Origin: Syntrophaceae bacterium UBA6087
GTDB taxonomy: Bacteria; Desulfobacterota; Desulfomonilia; UBA1062
Direction of reading: 5' to 3'
Assembly: GCA_002448235.1 (NCBI GenBank)
Contig: DIXF01000002.1
Location: forward strand, 1-64,000
Length of the DNA stretch: 64,000 nucleotides
Shown here: positions 44,318 to 53,771 of the stretch, one piece after another
Position numbering within the stretch: position 1 is the stretch's first letter
Layout of the letters: every line of letters starts with the position of its first letter
Made by a program: the position numbers and the translations under genes
The notes under the pieces: generated by a model
What the model was told of the DNA's origin: nothing
Database searches by the model: none
The model's input: only the letters and a program-made list of their open reading frames with translations

Positions 44318-45106
44318 TTACTTGGCGGCGGCCTTGATGATCGAGCTCGAAATCATGCCCCAGTTGTTCTTCAGAACCATGTATCGGGGAAGCTCAAGCG
44401 GGTCCTTGTTCAGGTTCAGGGGAGAGAGCACGGTACCCCAGTTGATGGTAAAGGCATATGCATACCCTGAATCTTTAAGGGTCTTTTTCGTGATGTCGCT
44501 CCGCACGCCGTTGGGATAGACAAAGGCGGAGATCTTGATCCCGAGATTCTTTTCCAGCAACGCTTTCGAGCCGGTTATTTCATGGATGAACTCGGCCTTG
44601 TCCTTGTCATAGAATTTCTGGTTCATGAGCATGTGGTAATACCCGTGGGCCGCGATGTCGCATCCGTCCCGGACGAGCTCCTTGAGCTCTTCCCAGGTAA
44701 GGGCATAGCTCTTCTTCCCGATGATGTTCGGATAAATGGCGAGCAGCGGCTTGATCCCAAGAGGCTTCATGCTCTGCCGGTAAGCCTCCAGGAGGCTTCT
44801 GTTCCCGTCATCGATGACGACGAGAATATTCCGCGTCCCGGTGACGGTCCCTTTCAGAAGGTCCGAATACGATACGAAGCGAAAACCCTTGCTCCTGAGT
44901 AAAATCATCTGGGAATGGAATTCCTCCAGGGGGAGATCGCTCGGAAAGGGCTTGTTCCCCAGGAAGGAATGATAACAGAGAACGAATACCTTCTGGTCCG
45001 CCGCACGAGCATCGCTCCACCCGGCAAAGCATAAGGTCAAAACGATCAGTACTGCTGAAACGTAACTACCTGTTCTCCCTTTTGAAGCTCCGATCTGATC
45101 CGGCAT
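44318..45106 (-). CDS. Exported polysaccharide deacetylase (NodB fold)
   Basis: A 262-aa secreted carbohydrate esterase family 4-like protein. Signal peptide region SYVSAVLIVLTLCFAGWSDARA with likely cleavage before ADQKVFVL. Motif 1 is VVIDDGNRS (in place of TFDDG), motif 2 the metal histidines in AAHGYYH (HxxxH), and YPNG is close to motif 3. It probably removes N- or O-acetyl groups from a cell-surface polysaccharide. It is a single gene, separated by 221 bp from argB and transcribed in the same direction, toward it. Confidence 0.85.
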   Translation of the reverse strand: MPDQIGASKGRTGSYVSAVLIVLTLCFAGWSDARAADQKVFVLCYHSFLGNKPFPSDLPLEEFHSQMILLRSKGFRFVSYSDLLKGTVTGTRNILVVIDDGNRSLLEAYRQSMKPLGIKPLLAIYPNIIGKKSYALTWEELKELVRDGCDIAAHGYYHMLMNQKFYDKDKAEFIHEITGSKALLEKNLGIKISAFVYPNGVRSDITKKTLKDSGYAYAFTINWGTVLSPLNLNKDPLELPRYMVLKNNWGMISSSIIKAAAK

Positions 45107-45407
45107 GGCGAATCCTTTCTCTCACGGTGAGTATTTGATCAGACTGCTGTCTGTTCCCCTCTATAGCTCAACAATTCCCTTTCCGCCAGTGGGATGATGG
45201 GGTGTTGAGCCGTCACTTCGCCTATTTCCATGAGAAGGCCGTGAAATGATTGCAGGAGTAAGCACTGTTGATTGAGGACCTTCGACAGACAGGTTATTTT
45301 CAAGTGTGCACGTTACCCCCTCCCCCGGAGAGATTGACAACCCGGCTTATTCGCCTGTATAACTCCACTATTCAATTATTTAATATCATGCTCGATATGG
45401 AGGTGAA
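45107..45407. other. Divergent intergenic region with a plus-strand promoter
   Basis: No gene is seen. TTGACA (45334-45339) and TATAAC (45358-45363), spaced by 18 bases, form a good promoter for the HerA-like ATPase gene. GATATGGAGGTGAA supplies its ribosome site. Confidence 0.6.
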
Positions 45408-46874
45408 ATGGGCGCCTTACCCGAATCTCTCATTATTGCCAAGGCTGAATCTGATATAGGAATCATCCCCGCAATGGCCAACCGCCACGGTCTCGTTGCC
45501 GGCGCTACGGGTACGGGTAAAACCGTCAGTCTGCGCACCCTGGCTGAACAGTTCAGTCTCGCCGGCGTGCCGGTTTTCATGGCTGACGTGAAAGGCGACC
45601 TCTCAGGTCTTCCCTTTCCGGGCGGAGATAACCGAAAGGTAAAGGAGCGCATCGAAAGCTTAGGCTTAACGGATTTCCGTTTTGAGGGCTTTCCGACAGC
45701 CTTCTGGGATGTCTTCGGAGAACAGGGGCATCCGGTGCGCGCCACGGTCTCGGAGATGGGTCCGCTGTTGATGAGCCGCATCCTGATGCTCAATGAAACG
45801 CAGAGCGGGGTATTGACGCTCGTGTTCAAGATAGCCGACGACAAGGGCCTGCTCCTGCTCGACCTCAAGGACCTTCGCGCAATGGTGCAGTTCGTGGGCG
45901 ACCAGGCCGGTGAGTTCAAGACCGAGTACGGAAACATATCGCCGGCCAGCATCGGCGCCATCCAGCGCAACCTCCTTGGCCTGGAGCAGCAGGGCGCGGA
46001 TAAATTCTTCGGCGAGCCGTCGCTCAATATCCGTGACCTGATGCAGACCGATTCCAAAGGGTATGGGTTCATCAATATCTTCGTGGCCGACAAGTTGATG
46101 CAGTCTCCCAAACTCTATGCCGCGTTCCTGCTCTGGATGCTCTCCGAGCTTTTCGAGCAGCTGCCGGAAATTGGAGACCCGGAAAAGCCCTGCCTGGTGT
46201 TCTTCTTCGATGAAGCCCACCTTCTTTTTGACGACGCCCCAAAGGTACTGGTCGACAAGATCGAGCAGGTCGTGCGCCTCATCCGCTCCAAGGGGGTGGG
46301 CGTTTACTTTATTACGCAGAATCCGCTGGACCTGCCGGATGCCGTCCTCGGCCAGCTCGGCAACCGGGTGCAGCATGCCTTGCGGGCCTTCACTCCCAAC
46401 GACCAGAAGAACGTCAAGGCGGCGGCGAATACCTTCCGCGCAGACCCAACCCTGGATGTAGCCAGGGCCATCACCGAGCTGGAAGTGGGTGAAGCACTCG
46501 TTTCCGTGCTGGATGCCAAAGGTGCCCCCACCGTTGTAAGAAGGGCTTTTATCTGCCCGCCGCACAGCCGTCTGACTCCCTTGACCTCCGATGAGCGGCG
46601 CGGAATCATCCAGAACTCGCTGGTCTACAGCTATTATGAAAAAACCGTTGACCGTGAATCCGCCTATGAAAAACTCAAAAGCCGTGCCGGGGAAGAGGAG
46701 CCGGCCGAACACAAAGCCCCCGCCGGAAAGCCACGGACATCCGCCGGCCGGTCAGAGACGGGCGTGCTCCTGTCATCCATGGCCAAAAGCGCCGCACACG
46801 CCATCGGCAGCCAGTTAGGCCGGCAGATTATCCGAGGGGTTCTCGGCTCGCTTCTTGGTAGATCCCGGAGATAA
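45408..46874 (+). CDS. HerA/YjgR-like ATPase (DUF853)
   Basis: A 488-aa HerA-type FtsK-superfamily ATPase. Walker A GATGTGKTVSLR near residue 30, Walker B CLVFFFDEAHLLF, VYFITQNPLDLPDAVLGQLGNRVQHALRAFTP as the sensor/arginine region, and GEALVSVLDAKGAPTVVRRAFI before a C-terminal tail predicted to be disordered and helical. This is the full-length YjgR family, whose cellular role (DNA translocation or membrane-linked) is not settled. No NurA nuclease partner is adjacent, unlike archaeal HerA. Confidence 0.88.
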   Translation: MGALPESLIIAKAESDIGIIPAMANRHGLVAGATGTGKTVSLRTLAEQFSLAGVPVFMADVKGDLSGLPFPGGDNRKVKERIESLGLTDFRFEGFPTAFWDVFGEQGHPVRATVSEMGPLLMSRILMLNETQSGVLTLVFKIADDKGLLLLDLKDLRAMVQFVGDQAGEFKTEYGNISPASIGAIQRNLLGLEQQGADKFFGEPSLNIRDLMQTDSKGYGFINIFVADKLMQSPKLYAAFLLWMLSELFEQLPEIGDPEKPCLVFFFDEAHLLFDDAPKVLVDKIEQVVRLIRSKGVGVYFITQNPLDLPDAVLGQLGNRVQHALRAFTPNDQKNVKAAANTFRADPTLDVARAITELEVGEALVSVLDAKGAPTVVRRAFICPPHSRLTPLTSDERRGIIQNSLVYSYYEKTVDRESAYEKLKSRAGEEEPAEHKAPAGKPRTSAGRSETGVLLSSMAKSAAHAIGSQLGRQIIRGVLGSLLGRSRR

Positions 46875-47064
46875 TTCAGGCCAACTGCTTCCCCACAAGA
46901 CTTTTCACCGGATTCAACAATAGCCGCGGCCATGCCGGAGTGCTTTATAATCCCGGCTCGTGTTGCAGGGATTCAGAAAACGCGTTAAGATACTTATAAA
47001 GGTATTTCCCGTATGGCCACCCAAGAGAACGCGGCAGGGAAAGACGCCGAAAACGGCAGGTGAT

Positions 47065-48639
47065 ATGAAGACAACGACATCCAGCAACGTCCGCAAGACG
47101 GGGAAAAAGACCGGCAAGACGATATCCTCCAATGAAAACCCCCGCAAGGAAACGGTCGAAGTGATCGAAAATGCGGGCAAGACCATGGAAAAGCTCCGCC
47201 GGATCGAGTCGGAGCAGAAGAAAGACCAGCAGGCCCTGGGGGAGATTACGCACGCGCTGGAAGAGCGGGTAAAAGAGCTCAACTGTCTCTACAGCATATC
47301 ACACATCGTAGAAACCTATGGCCTGGACCTGGATATGATTCTCAGCCGCAGCGTCGAAGTCATTCCCGTTGCCTGGCAATACCCGGAGGCCACCTGCTGC
47401 CGCATACGCCTTGAAGAGAACCTTGTACAGAGTCCTGACTTCAGGGAGACACCCTGGAAGCTCTCCCAGAACATTGTAGTTGATGGAGAAGCCCTTGGCT
47501 ACCTTGAGGTTTTTTACCGAGAGGAAAAGCCGGAGATGGACGAAGGTCCCTTCCTTGCAGAGGAGCGGAGCCTTATCAAGGTAATAGCCGAGCGGTTCGG
47601 AAAGCTCATCGATCAAAAACGCGCCGAAGAGGCTCTCCATGAGAGCGAACTGAAAAACATCGCGCTCTTGAAAGCCATTCCGGACCTCATGTTTCAGGTA
47701 AACGACAAGGGAACGCTCGTAGGTCTCCATTCCGGTACGTTCGTCATGCTCCGGGATCTGGAGGAGCGACTCGTGGGGAGAAGCATCTATTGCCTCTCAG
47801 ATGAAGAACACCTGCTTCCACGCCGTCTCATCGACCACGCCATGACCTCGGTGCGGCGGGCGCTGGAAACGGGAAACCCCCAGGTGTTCGAGCAGCACAC
47901 CTCACTGAACAGCAAAGGCAGGGACTACGAGGTCCGCATGGTTGTATGCAGGCCGAACGAAGTCCTCGGCATCGTACGCGACGTCACCCGGAGAAAAAGG
48001 CTCGAGCGGGAGATCCTCGAAATAAGCAACCGCGAGCAGAGAAGGATCGGCCAGGAACTCCACGACAGCCTCTGCCAGCATCTGGCAGGCATCGGATTCA
48101 TGAGCAAGGTCCTCGAAAACAAGATCTCTTCAAAAGTCCCGGTAGAGCCGGGCGACGCCAGGGAAATCGTCAATCTCATCGACCAGGCGATCACGCTTAC
48201 AAAAGGCTATGCCCGGGGGCTCAATCCTATCCAGCTCGAAGCAGAAGGATTGATGATCGCGCTGAGCAAGCTCGCGGAAAATGTGCACAGGCTTTTCGGA
48301 GTCACCTGCACGTTCATCTGTGCGACGCCGATATATATCCATGACAACGAGATGTCCGCCAATCTCTACCGGATCGTGCAAGAGGCATTGAATAATGCTA
48401 TCAAACACGGTAAGGCCGGTACGGTGATCATTACCCTGGAAAGACAAGGACCGATCATACACTTGAGCGTAGCAGACAACGGCGTAGGCATCGGCAAAAC
48501 AAAGAGAGCCGGCAAGGGCATGGGACTCAATATCATGCGCTACCGCGCTTCCATGTTCGGCGCTTCTCTCGATATAAGGAGCCCGGAGAACGGAGGGACG
48601 GAAATTCTCTGCTCGTTCCAGCTCTCCGACGGGAGCTGA
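47065..48639 (+). CDS. NarL-type sensor histidine kinase (GAF-PAS-HisKA_3)
   Basis: A 524-aa soluble kinase. A lysine-rich N-terminus and coiled coil (~30-70) lead to a GAF-like domain (~70-185), a PAS domain (~195-310), HisKA_3 dimerisation with phosphoacceptor H333 (RRIGQELHDSLCQHLAGIGF), and a HATPase (~425-520; YRIVQEALNNAIKHGKA). No membrane spans, so it senses a cytoplasmic signal. The start is uncertain; ATG 47065 has GCAGGTGAT upstream, while a TTG 105 bases earlier would add a basic tail. The partner regulator follows at 30 bp. Confidence 0.88.
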   Translation: MKTTTSSNVRKTGKKTGKTISSNENPRKETVEVIENAGKTMEKLRRIESEQKKDQQALGEITHALEERVKELNCLYSISHIVETYGLDLDMILSRSVEVIPVAWQYPEATCCRIRLEENLVQSPDFRETPWKLSQNIVVDGEALGYLEVFYREEKPEMDEGPFLAEERSLIKVIAERFGKLIDQKRAEEALHESELKNIALLKAIPDLMFQVNDKGTLVGLHSGTFVMLRDLEERLVGRSIYCLSDEEHLLPRRLIDHAMTSVRRALETGNPQVFEQHTSLNSKGRDYEVRMVVCRPNEVLGIVRDVTRRKRLEREILEISNREQRRIGQELHDSLCQHLAGIGFMSKVLENKISSKVPVEPGDAREIVNLIDQAITLTKGYARGLNPIQLEAEGLMIALSKLAENVHRLFGVTCTFICATPIYIHDNEMSANLYRIVQEALNNAIKHGKAGTVIITLERQGPIIHLSVADNGVGIGKTKRAGKGMGLNIMRYRASMFGASLDIRSPENGGTEILCSFQLSDGS

Positions 48640-48669
48640 TAAGAAAATACCTGGTGAGGAGGAACACGT

Positions 48670-49320
48670 ATGAGCCGCAATAGAATCATGATCGTGGATG
48701 ATCACCCGATCCTTCGCAAAGGACTGGCTATGGTTATCAACGAGGAACCGGATCTGACGGTTTCCGCAGAGGCCCAGGATGCGGCCACGGCACTCGATAT
48801 GATGGAGACGCACAGGCCCGATCTGGTGATCGTCGACCTTTCGCTGCCCGGCATAGACGGGATCGAGCTCATTAAAACCCTGAAAGTCAGGTACCGCGAT
48901 CTCCCCGCCCTCGTGGTGTCCATGCATGACGAGTCCATCTTTGCCGAACGGGCGCTGAGGGCCGGCGCACGAGGCTATATCATGAAGCAGGAGGCGGTGG
49001 AAAAGGTCCTGGTAGCCATACGCAAGGTATTAAACGGCGAGATCTTCGTGAGCGACAAGATCACCACAAAGATGCTCGAAACCCTCGTCTCCAGAGACGA
49101 AAAGCCTGTGAGCTCGCCGCTCGATCTCTTGAGCAACCGCGAGCTTACCGTGTTCCGCCTGATCGGCCAGGGCTTCAAGACCAGCCAGATCGCCGAAGAG
49201 CTCCATTTGAGCGTCAAGACCATAGAATCGTACCGTTCCCATATCAAGGAAAAGCTCAAGCTCGACACCGGCACCGACCTCATGAAATATGCAATCCAGT
49301 GGGTCCAGAACGCCGCATAA
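48670..49320 (+). CDS. NarL/LuxR-family response regulator
   Basis: A 216-aa two-component regulator. The receiver (1-125) has the acidic pair D10/D11, phosphorylatable D56 (VIVDLSLPG), and K in GYIMKQEA. The C-terminal LuxR helix-turn-helix (~145-210) reads LLSNRELTVFRLIGQGFKTSQIAEELHLSVKTIESYRSHIKEKL. It forms a pair with the HisKA_3 kinase just upstream; TGAGGAGGAACACGT is a strong ribosome site. Targets unknown. Confidence 0.93.
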   Translation: MSRNRIMIVDDHPILRKGLAMVINEEPDLTVSAEAQDAATALDMMETHRPDLVIVDLSLPGIDGIELIKTLKVRYRDLPALVVSMHDESIFAERALRAGARGYIMKQEAVEKVLVAIRKVLNGEIFVSDKITTKMLETLVSRDEKPVSSPLDLLSNRELTVFRLIGQGFKTSQIAEELHLSVKTIESYRSHIKEKLKLDTGTDLMKYAIQWVQNAA

Positions 49321-49753
49321 ATAAAGAAGGGCGGAGAAATAGGGATGCCTGAAAGGCAGCGTGAAAGACTTCCGGGAAACGGGACACGTCATTTCCCCCC
49401 CGGCAAAGTGCAGCGTTAAACACCCTTCTCCATTGAATAGGGTTTGCCCCTATCCTTAAATAGGGTTTGCCCCTATATATATTCCAGCTTTTCCCTGATT
49501 GTTAAGTCTGTTTTTTTCGGGCTTTATAAGGGTGATTTTACTCATGCCGGAAGGGTGGACTGTGATTGATGGTTAAATAACTTATAGTTACAACCAGGGG
49601 TCGCATCAGGGAATGGATGGCTTCGCAAACATATCCGCCAAAGAATCTGATAACCCGCAGCATTCCTTCTCACCCCGCCCGATCAGGACGTGAAACGGCA
49701 GTATTTTTACAAAAGATGCAGAACATACCACATTAGAGGAGGAATAGAAGCAT
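49321..49753. other. Intergenic region upstream of gdhA
   Basis: No gene is seen in 433 bases. It contains the tandem dyad described separately and, before gdhA, the ribosome site AGAGGAGGAATAG. No promoter with both boxes close to consensus could be fixed. Confidence 0.45.
49436..49476. repeat. Tandem 18-base repeat, each unit a dyad
   Basis: AATAGGGTTTGCCCCTAT occurs exactly twice, at 49436-49453 and 49459-49476, with a 23-bp period. Each copy contains the inverted repeat ATAGGG-TTTGC-CCCTAT. Spacing of about two helical turns upstream of gdhA suggests a double operator. Two units are too few, and too short, for a CRISPR array. Confidence 0.75.
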
Positions 49754-51112
49754 ATGTCGGTAATTGAAGGCGTTATCGAAAAGGTAAAACAACTCGATCC
49801 CAACGAATTCGAGTTTCACCAGGCAGTGGAAGAGGTTCTCGTCAGCCTCAAGGCAACGACGAAGAAGCACCCCGAGTTCGTAAAGGCAAAGATCTATGAA
49901 CGCATCGTAGAGCCGGACAGGGTACTCTTGTTCCGCGTTCCCTGGGTAGACGACAAGGGAGAGGTACAGGTCAACCGCGGGTTCAGGGTTCAGTTCAACA
50001 ATGCGATCGGCCCCTACAAAGGCGGATTGCGCTTCCATCCCTCCGTCAACCTGGGGATTTTGAAGTTCCTGGGCTTCGAGCAGATCTTCAAGAACTCCCT
50101 TACAACGCTGCCAATGGGCGGCGCCAAGGGCGGTTCGGACTTCGACCCCAAGGGCAAATCGGATGGCGAAGTCATGCGGTTCTGCCAGGCGTTCATGCGC
50201 GAGCTCTTCCGCCATATCGGCGCAGATGTCGATGTTCCTGCCGGCGATATCGGTGTCGGCGGCCGTGAGATCGGCTACATGTACGGCTACTACAAAAAAA
50301 TCAGAAACGAGCACACCGGCGTACTCACCGGCAAGGCCCTGGCCTATGGCGGAAGCTTGGTGCGTCCGGAGGCCACCGGTTACGGCTGCGTCTATTTCGC
50401 CGCCGAGATGCTCTCTACCCGCGGCCTGGATTTCAAGGGCAAGACCGTTGCGGTCAGCGGGTCGGGCAACGTTGCACAGTATGCAGTCGAGAAGGTCAAC
50501 GAGCTCGGCGGCAAGGTTATCTCTCTGTGTGACTCAAGCTCCACCATCATCGACGAAAAAGGCATCGACAACAAGAAGTGCTCCTACGTCATGGACCTCA
50601 AGAACGTGAAGCGCGGAAGAATCAGCGAGTACGCCGACAAGTATCCGGGCAGCTGCTGCTATGTGGGCGAGAGCATCTGGGACGTGATCAAGAACCAGGG
50701 AATCAAGGTCGATGTAGCCCTGCCCTGCGCAACCCAGAACGAGATCGACGGCGCACATGCCGAGGCCCTCATGAAAAACGGCTGTATCTGCGTTTCCGAA
50801 GGCGCGAACATGCCGTCCACACCCGAGGCGATCAAGTACTACCAGGAATACTATGCGCTCTACGGCCCGGGCAAGGCTGCCAATGCAGGCGGCGTTGCGA
50901 CTTCCGGCCTGGAGATGAGCCAGAACAGCATGCGGCTGTCATGGTCGAGACAGGAGGTGGATGCACGGCTTCACGAGATCATGAAGAACATCCACAAGAC
51001 ATGCCTCCAGGCCTCGGAGACCTACGGCAAAAAGGGCGATTACGTTACCGGAGCAAACGTAGCCGGCTTCCTCAAGGTCGCCAACTCGATGCTCGCATTC
51101 GGGATAGTGTAA
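49754..51112 (+). CDS. gdhA: NADP-type glutamate dehydrogenase
   Basis: A 452-aa hexameric glutamate dehydrogenase interconverting 2-oxoglutarate plus ammonia and glutamate. Conserved segments: RVQFNNAIGPYKGGLRFHPSV with substrate lysines, LPMGGAKGGSDFDPKGKS with the catalytic Lys region, VPAGDIGVGGREIGYMYG, the nucleotide fold VAVSGSGNVAQYA, and the C-terminal NAGGVATSGLEMSQNS. Length and motifs match the small-subunit ~450-aa (GdhA) class. Strong site (AGAGGAGGAATAG). Monocistronic with its own terminator. Confidence 0.96.
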   Translation: MSVIEGVIEKVKQLDPNEFEFHQAVEEVLVSLKATTKKHPEFVKAKIYERIVEPDRVLLFRVPWVDDKGEVQVNRGFRVQFNNAIGPYKGGLRFHPSVNLGILKFLGFEQIFKNSLTTLPMGGAKGGSDFDPKGKSDGEVMRFCQAFMRELFRHIGADVDVPAGDIGVGGREIGYMYGYYKKIRNEHTGVLTGKALAYGGSLVRPEATGYGCVYFAAEMLSTRGLDFKGKTVAVSGSGNVAQYAVEKVNELGGKVISLCDSSSTIIDEKGIDNKKCSYVMDLKNVKRGRISEYADKYPGSCCYVGESIWDVIKNQGIKVDVALPCATQNEIDGAHAEALMKNGCICVSEGANMPSTPEAIKYYQEYYALYGPGKAANAGGVATSGLEMSQNSMRLSWSRQEVDARLHEIMKNIHKTCLQASETYGKKGDYVTGANVAGFLKVANSMLAFGIV

Positions 51113-51130
51113 TAAAAAAAAGCGTTTTTC

Positions 51131-51165
51131 CGGCCCGGGTGCCTGCCCGGGCCGAACCTCTTTTT
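51131..51165 (+). terminator. Rho-independent terminator of gdhA
   Basis: CGGCCCGGG-TGCCTG-CCCGGGCCG is a perfect 9-bp GC stem, followed by AACCTCTTTTTA. An A-rich stretch before the stem gives a T-run on the other strand, so it may also serve the convergent gene. Confidence 0.85.
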
Positions 51166-51176
51166 ATCAGCCGGGG

Positions 51177-53771
51177 TCATTCCTGGGTGAAACAGAGGGC
51201 CTCCTGGGAAAGAACATCGGCATACAGGTAGTAATTCCCCCCCTCAAGATCTTTGACCTTCACCACGTGTTCATATTTTTTCTGTTCGGGAAGGATCGTG
51301 CCGAGGATATTCGGCCCGCTGTCGATGAGGTCTTTGTTGAAGAACGAGTGCTCGGTGCCCGGAAAGATCGCCACGTAGAATATATCCGTTTCCACGAGAT
51401 CCTGGAAAAAGTGCGTGCCGTATGAAAGCTCGGGCATAAGGCTCCCTCCTATATAGGCAAGCTCCACGATGACGCTGATGTTGTTGATTTCCGAAAAACG
51501 GACGGGCACGCCCAGCGACGGAGTCGTGGTTCCCCATCTCCCCGGCCCGACGAGGATGGAGGGCGTCTTTTCCCGGTCCGAGAGCTGCCGGTTGATCTTG
51601 CCGATGAGCCGCGCTATGTCGTACTTCTCGCTGAGCGTAAGCGCGTGATAGGCCTGGGGCTCGACCATGATGATGCGTTTGACCGGCTGATTCGTGCTCC
51701 CGCCCATGAAACTCCCTTCGGACCGGAAAATGACCTTCTCCTTGGGAATATTCTTCGGGATCGTGACCCGCTTGCCTTCGCCCTTGGTCTGCAGCGGCCG
51801 GCACTGGACGAGATTGACGGCAAAGGTGCGGTCTTCGGTGAAGTTGACCGTAAACTCGATATCCACAGGATAGTCGTACGCAGCTTCAAGGGTCTTGAGC
51901 ATCCTGTGCATGGTCTCGGGCAAGCCGCCTTCGGAAAGGAGGCGGTCAAAGGTAACGAGCCATCTGCTTGCGCCGCCCGGCTCCTCTTCCCTCACCATAT
52001 CTCCGGAATCCCTGTCCAGGGTGCCGATGAGATCGAGATTCACCCTCGCATCCTCATTCATAACCTCGGATACAGGGACGGTCTCGAAGCTGTTCCTGGG
52101 GATGTCGAGGACATCGACCTCGTGCTGGGAGTACTTCCGGACGTCTCCGATCTCGCTGTACGGTTTGACCAGGGGCGCGTCCAGGGCAACGATGCGAGGA
52201 TAGTCGTTGTCCACCCGGTTCACCGCCCGGGTGCCCAGGCCGAGAACGATCCGGACCATTCCTGCCTTGGGGTCCATGTCCTTCCTCCAGGGGAAGGTAT
52301 TGTAGGAGATGCCCACACCGGCCATGTCAGGAAAAAAATATTCCTGCCGGTACGATCCCGACACCCGCTGAACCAGCAGGGCCATCTGCTCATCGTGCTG
52401 ATCGAGACCCCTCACGAGCCGGTAGGTCAGTGCGTCTTCATTCATCATGCTCGAGTACACCTGCCGCACGCACTCGCGGAAATTCTTGAAACGCTGCTCC
52501 GGGCTCCCCTGATTGACGCAGAAGATACTCTCGTACTTTCCGGCGAACGCGTTTCCGAAAGCATCCTCCAGAAGGCTGCTCGAACGGATGATAATGGGAG
52601 ACTGGCCGAAATATTCGATCAGGCGCCAGAACTGCTCCTCTATCTCATCGGGGAAGTCGCCTTCGAGCATATATTCCTTTAAGCGCTTGGCCACCTCGAA
52701 ATACCCTTCCTTGGTCCTCTGCTCCATGCGGAGCTTCCACCAGCCGTTTTCCACGATATAGGTATAAAAAACATCCGAGCCGATGTAGTAGGAGTCGTGC
52801 TGCTCAAGGAGGGAGCCCCAGTCGAACGACCCGTCCGCAGTGAGGATCTTCCTCGCCAGCAGCATGCCCACGGCCTTGCCCCCGATATAGCCTGTCCCGA
52901 TAAGCCTCGATTTCAGATAAATGAGGTCTTCGAGCGAGAACTTCTTTATTGCCAGGTCAAAGATCCTGGGCTCGCGGCCGATCATGATCTCGCAGAGGTG
53001 GCTGAGCAGGCGCTCCTTCTCCTCACGGTTTCCGGAAGCGCTGACGAGCTCTTCCACCGTGAGAAAGAGCCGGTCCCAATAATCCAGGTTTCTCCTCGTC
53101 TCCTCGGTATCCCGTGCGGAGATATAGGTGAACAGCCTGCCCACATCGACACTGCTCGTAATGGGCGTAAAGCGTCCTGCCTTGAGTTTGTGGGGGAGGA
53201 ACATCGTGGGTTTGTGGCGGCCCATGACCTTGAGGGGATGAATATAGCGATTGTCGGAGACGGTGTATACGTCTACCAGGAGCTGCGTCGTTTCCCTGAT
53301 TCTGGCGATCGTCTTGAAGGAATGGCTGTTGTGGATAAGCCCGAAATAGGCAATGGTATTGAGCTGATACAGGTACGGGCACGTGATGCGAAAGAAGTTC
53401 CCGATCATGAGGTCGGTAGCCCAGGCGGAGAGGAGGTCGGAGAGCGAGTCGAAAACATAGAACACGTCCTCTCCCTCCTTGGTGGCAATGGTATATACCT
53501 GCGTGGTGAAGGCCTCGAACCCGCTGTACGCATCGAGCTCATAGGTGACGACCGCAGGGTTGTTCTCGATGAGCGGCTTGTGTCCGGCAAAGCGTATGTA
53601 TACGACCCTTCTGTGCTCTGCCAGTGCGCGGTCCACAAAGGGCCCGACAAAGAAAAGGTAGTCGTCGATGCTGTCCACCTGCCAGACGACGTTGTCGCCT
53701 GTCCTCAGACCGTCGATCACCTGATCGAGGCTTTCCAGACCGGTGCTGATCCTGCCGACCATTTTCCCCAT
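51177..53771 (-). CDS. PEP/pyruvate-binding (PPDK_N) protein fused to a P-loop-less KaiC-like domain
   Basis: An 864-aa cytoplasmic protein in three parts. Residues 1-~230 resemble a KaiC/RecA ATPase: GRISTGLESLDQVIDGLRTGDNVVWQ matches the KaiC start, but VDSIDD stands where the Walker A P-loop should be, while a Walker B-like segment (VFYVFDSLSDLL, D108) remains. Residues ~290-650 form the ATP-grasp nucleotide domain of PEP synthase/PPDK (IGGKAVGM; IIIRSSSLLEDAFGN with R396; VDIEFTVNF). The C-terminal ~200 residues (ILVGPGRWGTTTPSLGVPVRF) are unassigned. The swivelling phosphohistidine domain and PEP barrel are absent, so it cannot be a complete PEP synthase. Start 53771 has AAGGAAGAG upstream. 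Substrate unknown. Confidence 0.8.
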   Translation of the reverse strand: MGKMVGRISTGLESLDQVIDGLRTGDNVVWQVDSIDDYLFFVGPFVDRALAEHRRVVYIRFAGHKPLIENNPAVVTYELDAYSGFEAFTTQVYTIATKEGEDVFYVFDSLSDLLSAWATDLMIGNFFRITCPYLYQLNTIAYFGLIHNSHSFKTIARIRETTQLLVDVYTVSDNRYIHPLKVMGRHKPTMFLPHKLKAGRFTPITSSVDVGRLFTYISARDTEETRRNLDYWDRLFLTVEELVSASGNREEKERLLSHLCEIMIGREPRIFDLAIKKFSLEDLIYLKSRLIGTGYIGGKAVGMLLARKILTADGSFDWGSLLEQHDSYYIGSDVFYTYIVENGWWKLRMEQRTKEGYFEVAKRLKEYMLEGDFPDEIEEQFWRLIEYFGQSPIIIRSSSLLEDAFGNAFAGKYESIFCVNQGSPEQRFKNFRECVRQVYSSMMNEDALTYRLVRGLDQHDEQMALLVQRVSGSYRQEYFFPDMAGVGISYNTFPWRKDMDPKAGMVRIVLGLGTRAVNRVDNDYPRIVALDAPLVKPYSEIGDVRKYSQHEVDVLDIPRNSFETVPVSEVMNEDARVNLDLIGTLDRDSGDMVREEEPGGASRWLVTFDRLLSEGGLPETMHRMLKTLEAAYDYPVDIEFTVNFTEDRTFAVNLVQCRPLQTKGEGKRVTIPKNIPKEKVIFRSEGSFMGGSTNQPVKRIIMVEPQAYHALTLSEKYDIARLIGKINRQLSDREKTPSILVGPGRWGTTTPSLGVPVRFSEINNISVIVELAYIGGSLMPELSYGTHFFQDLVETDIFYVAIFPGTEHSFFNKDLIDSGPNILGTILPEQKKYEHVVKVKDLEGGNYYLYADVLSQEALCFTQE

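Noticed and set aside
49436..49476. Start of a CRISPR array
   Set aside because: Only two 18-base units with a 5-base spacer, each internally symmetric; an operator-like repeat fits better.
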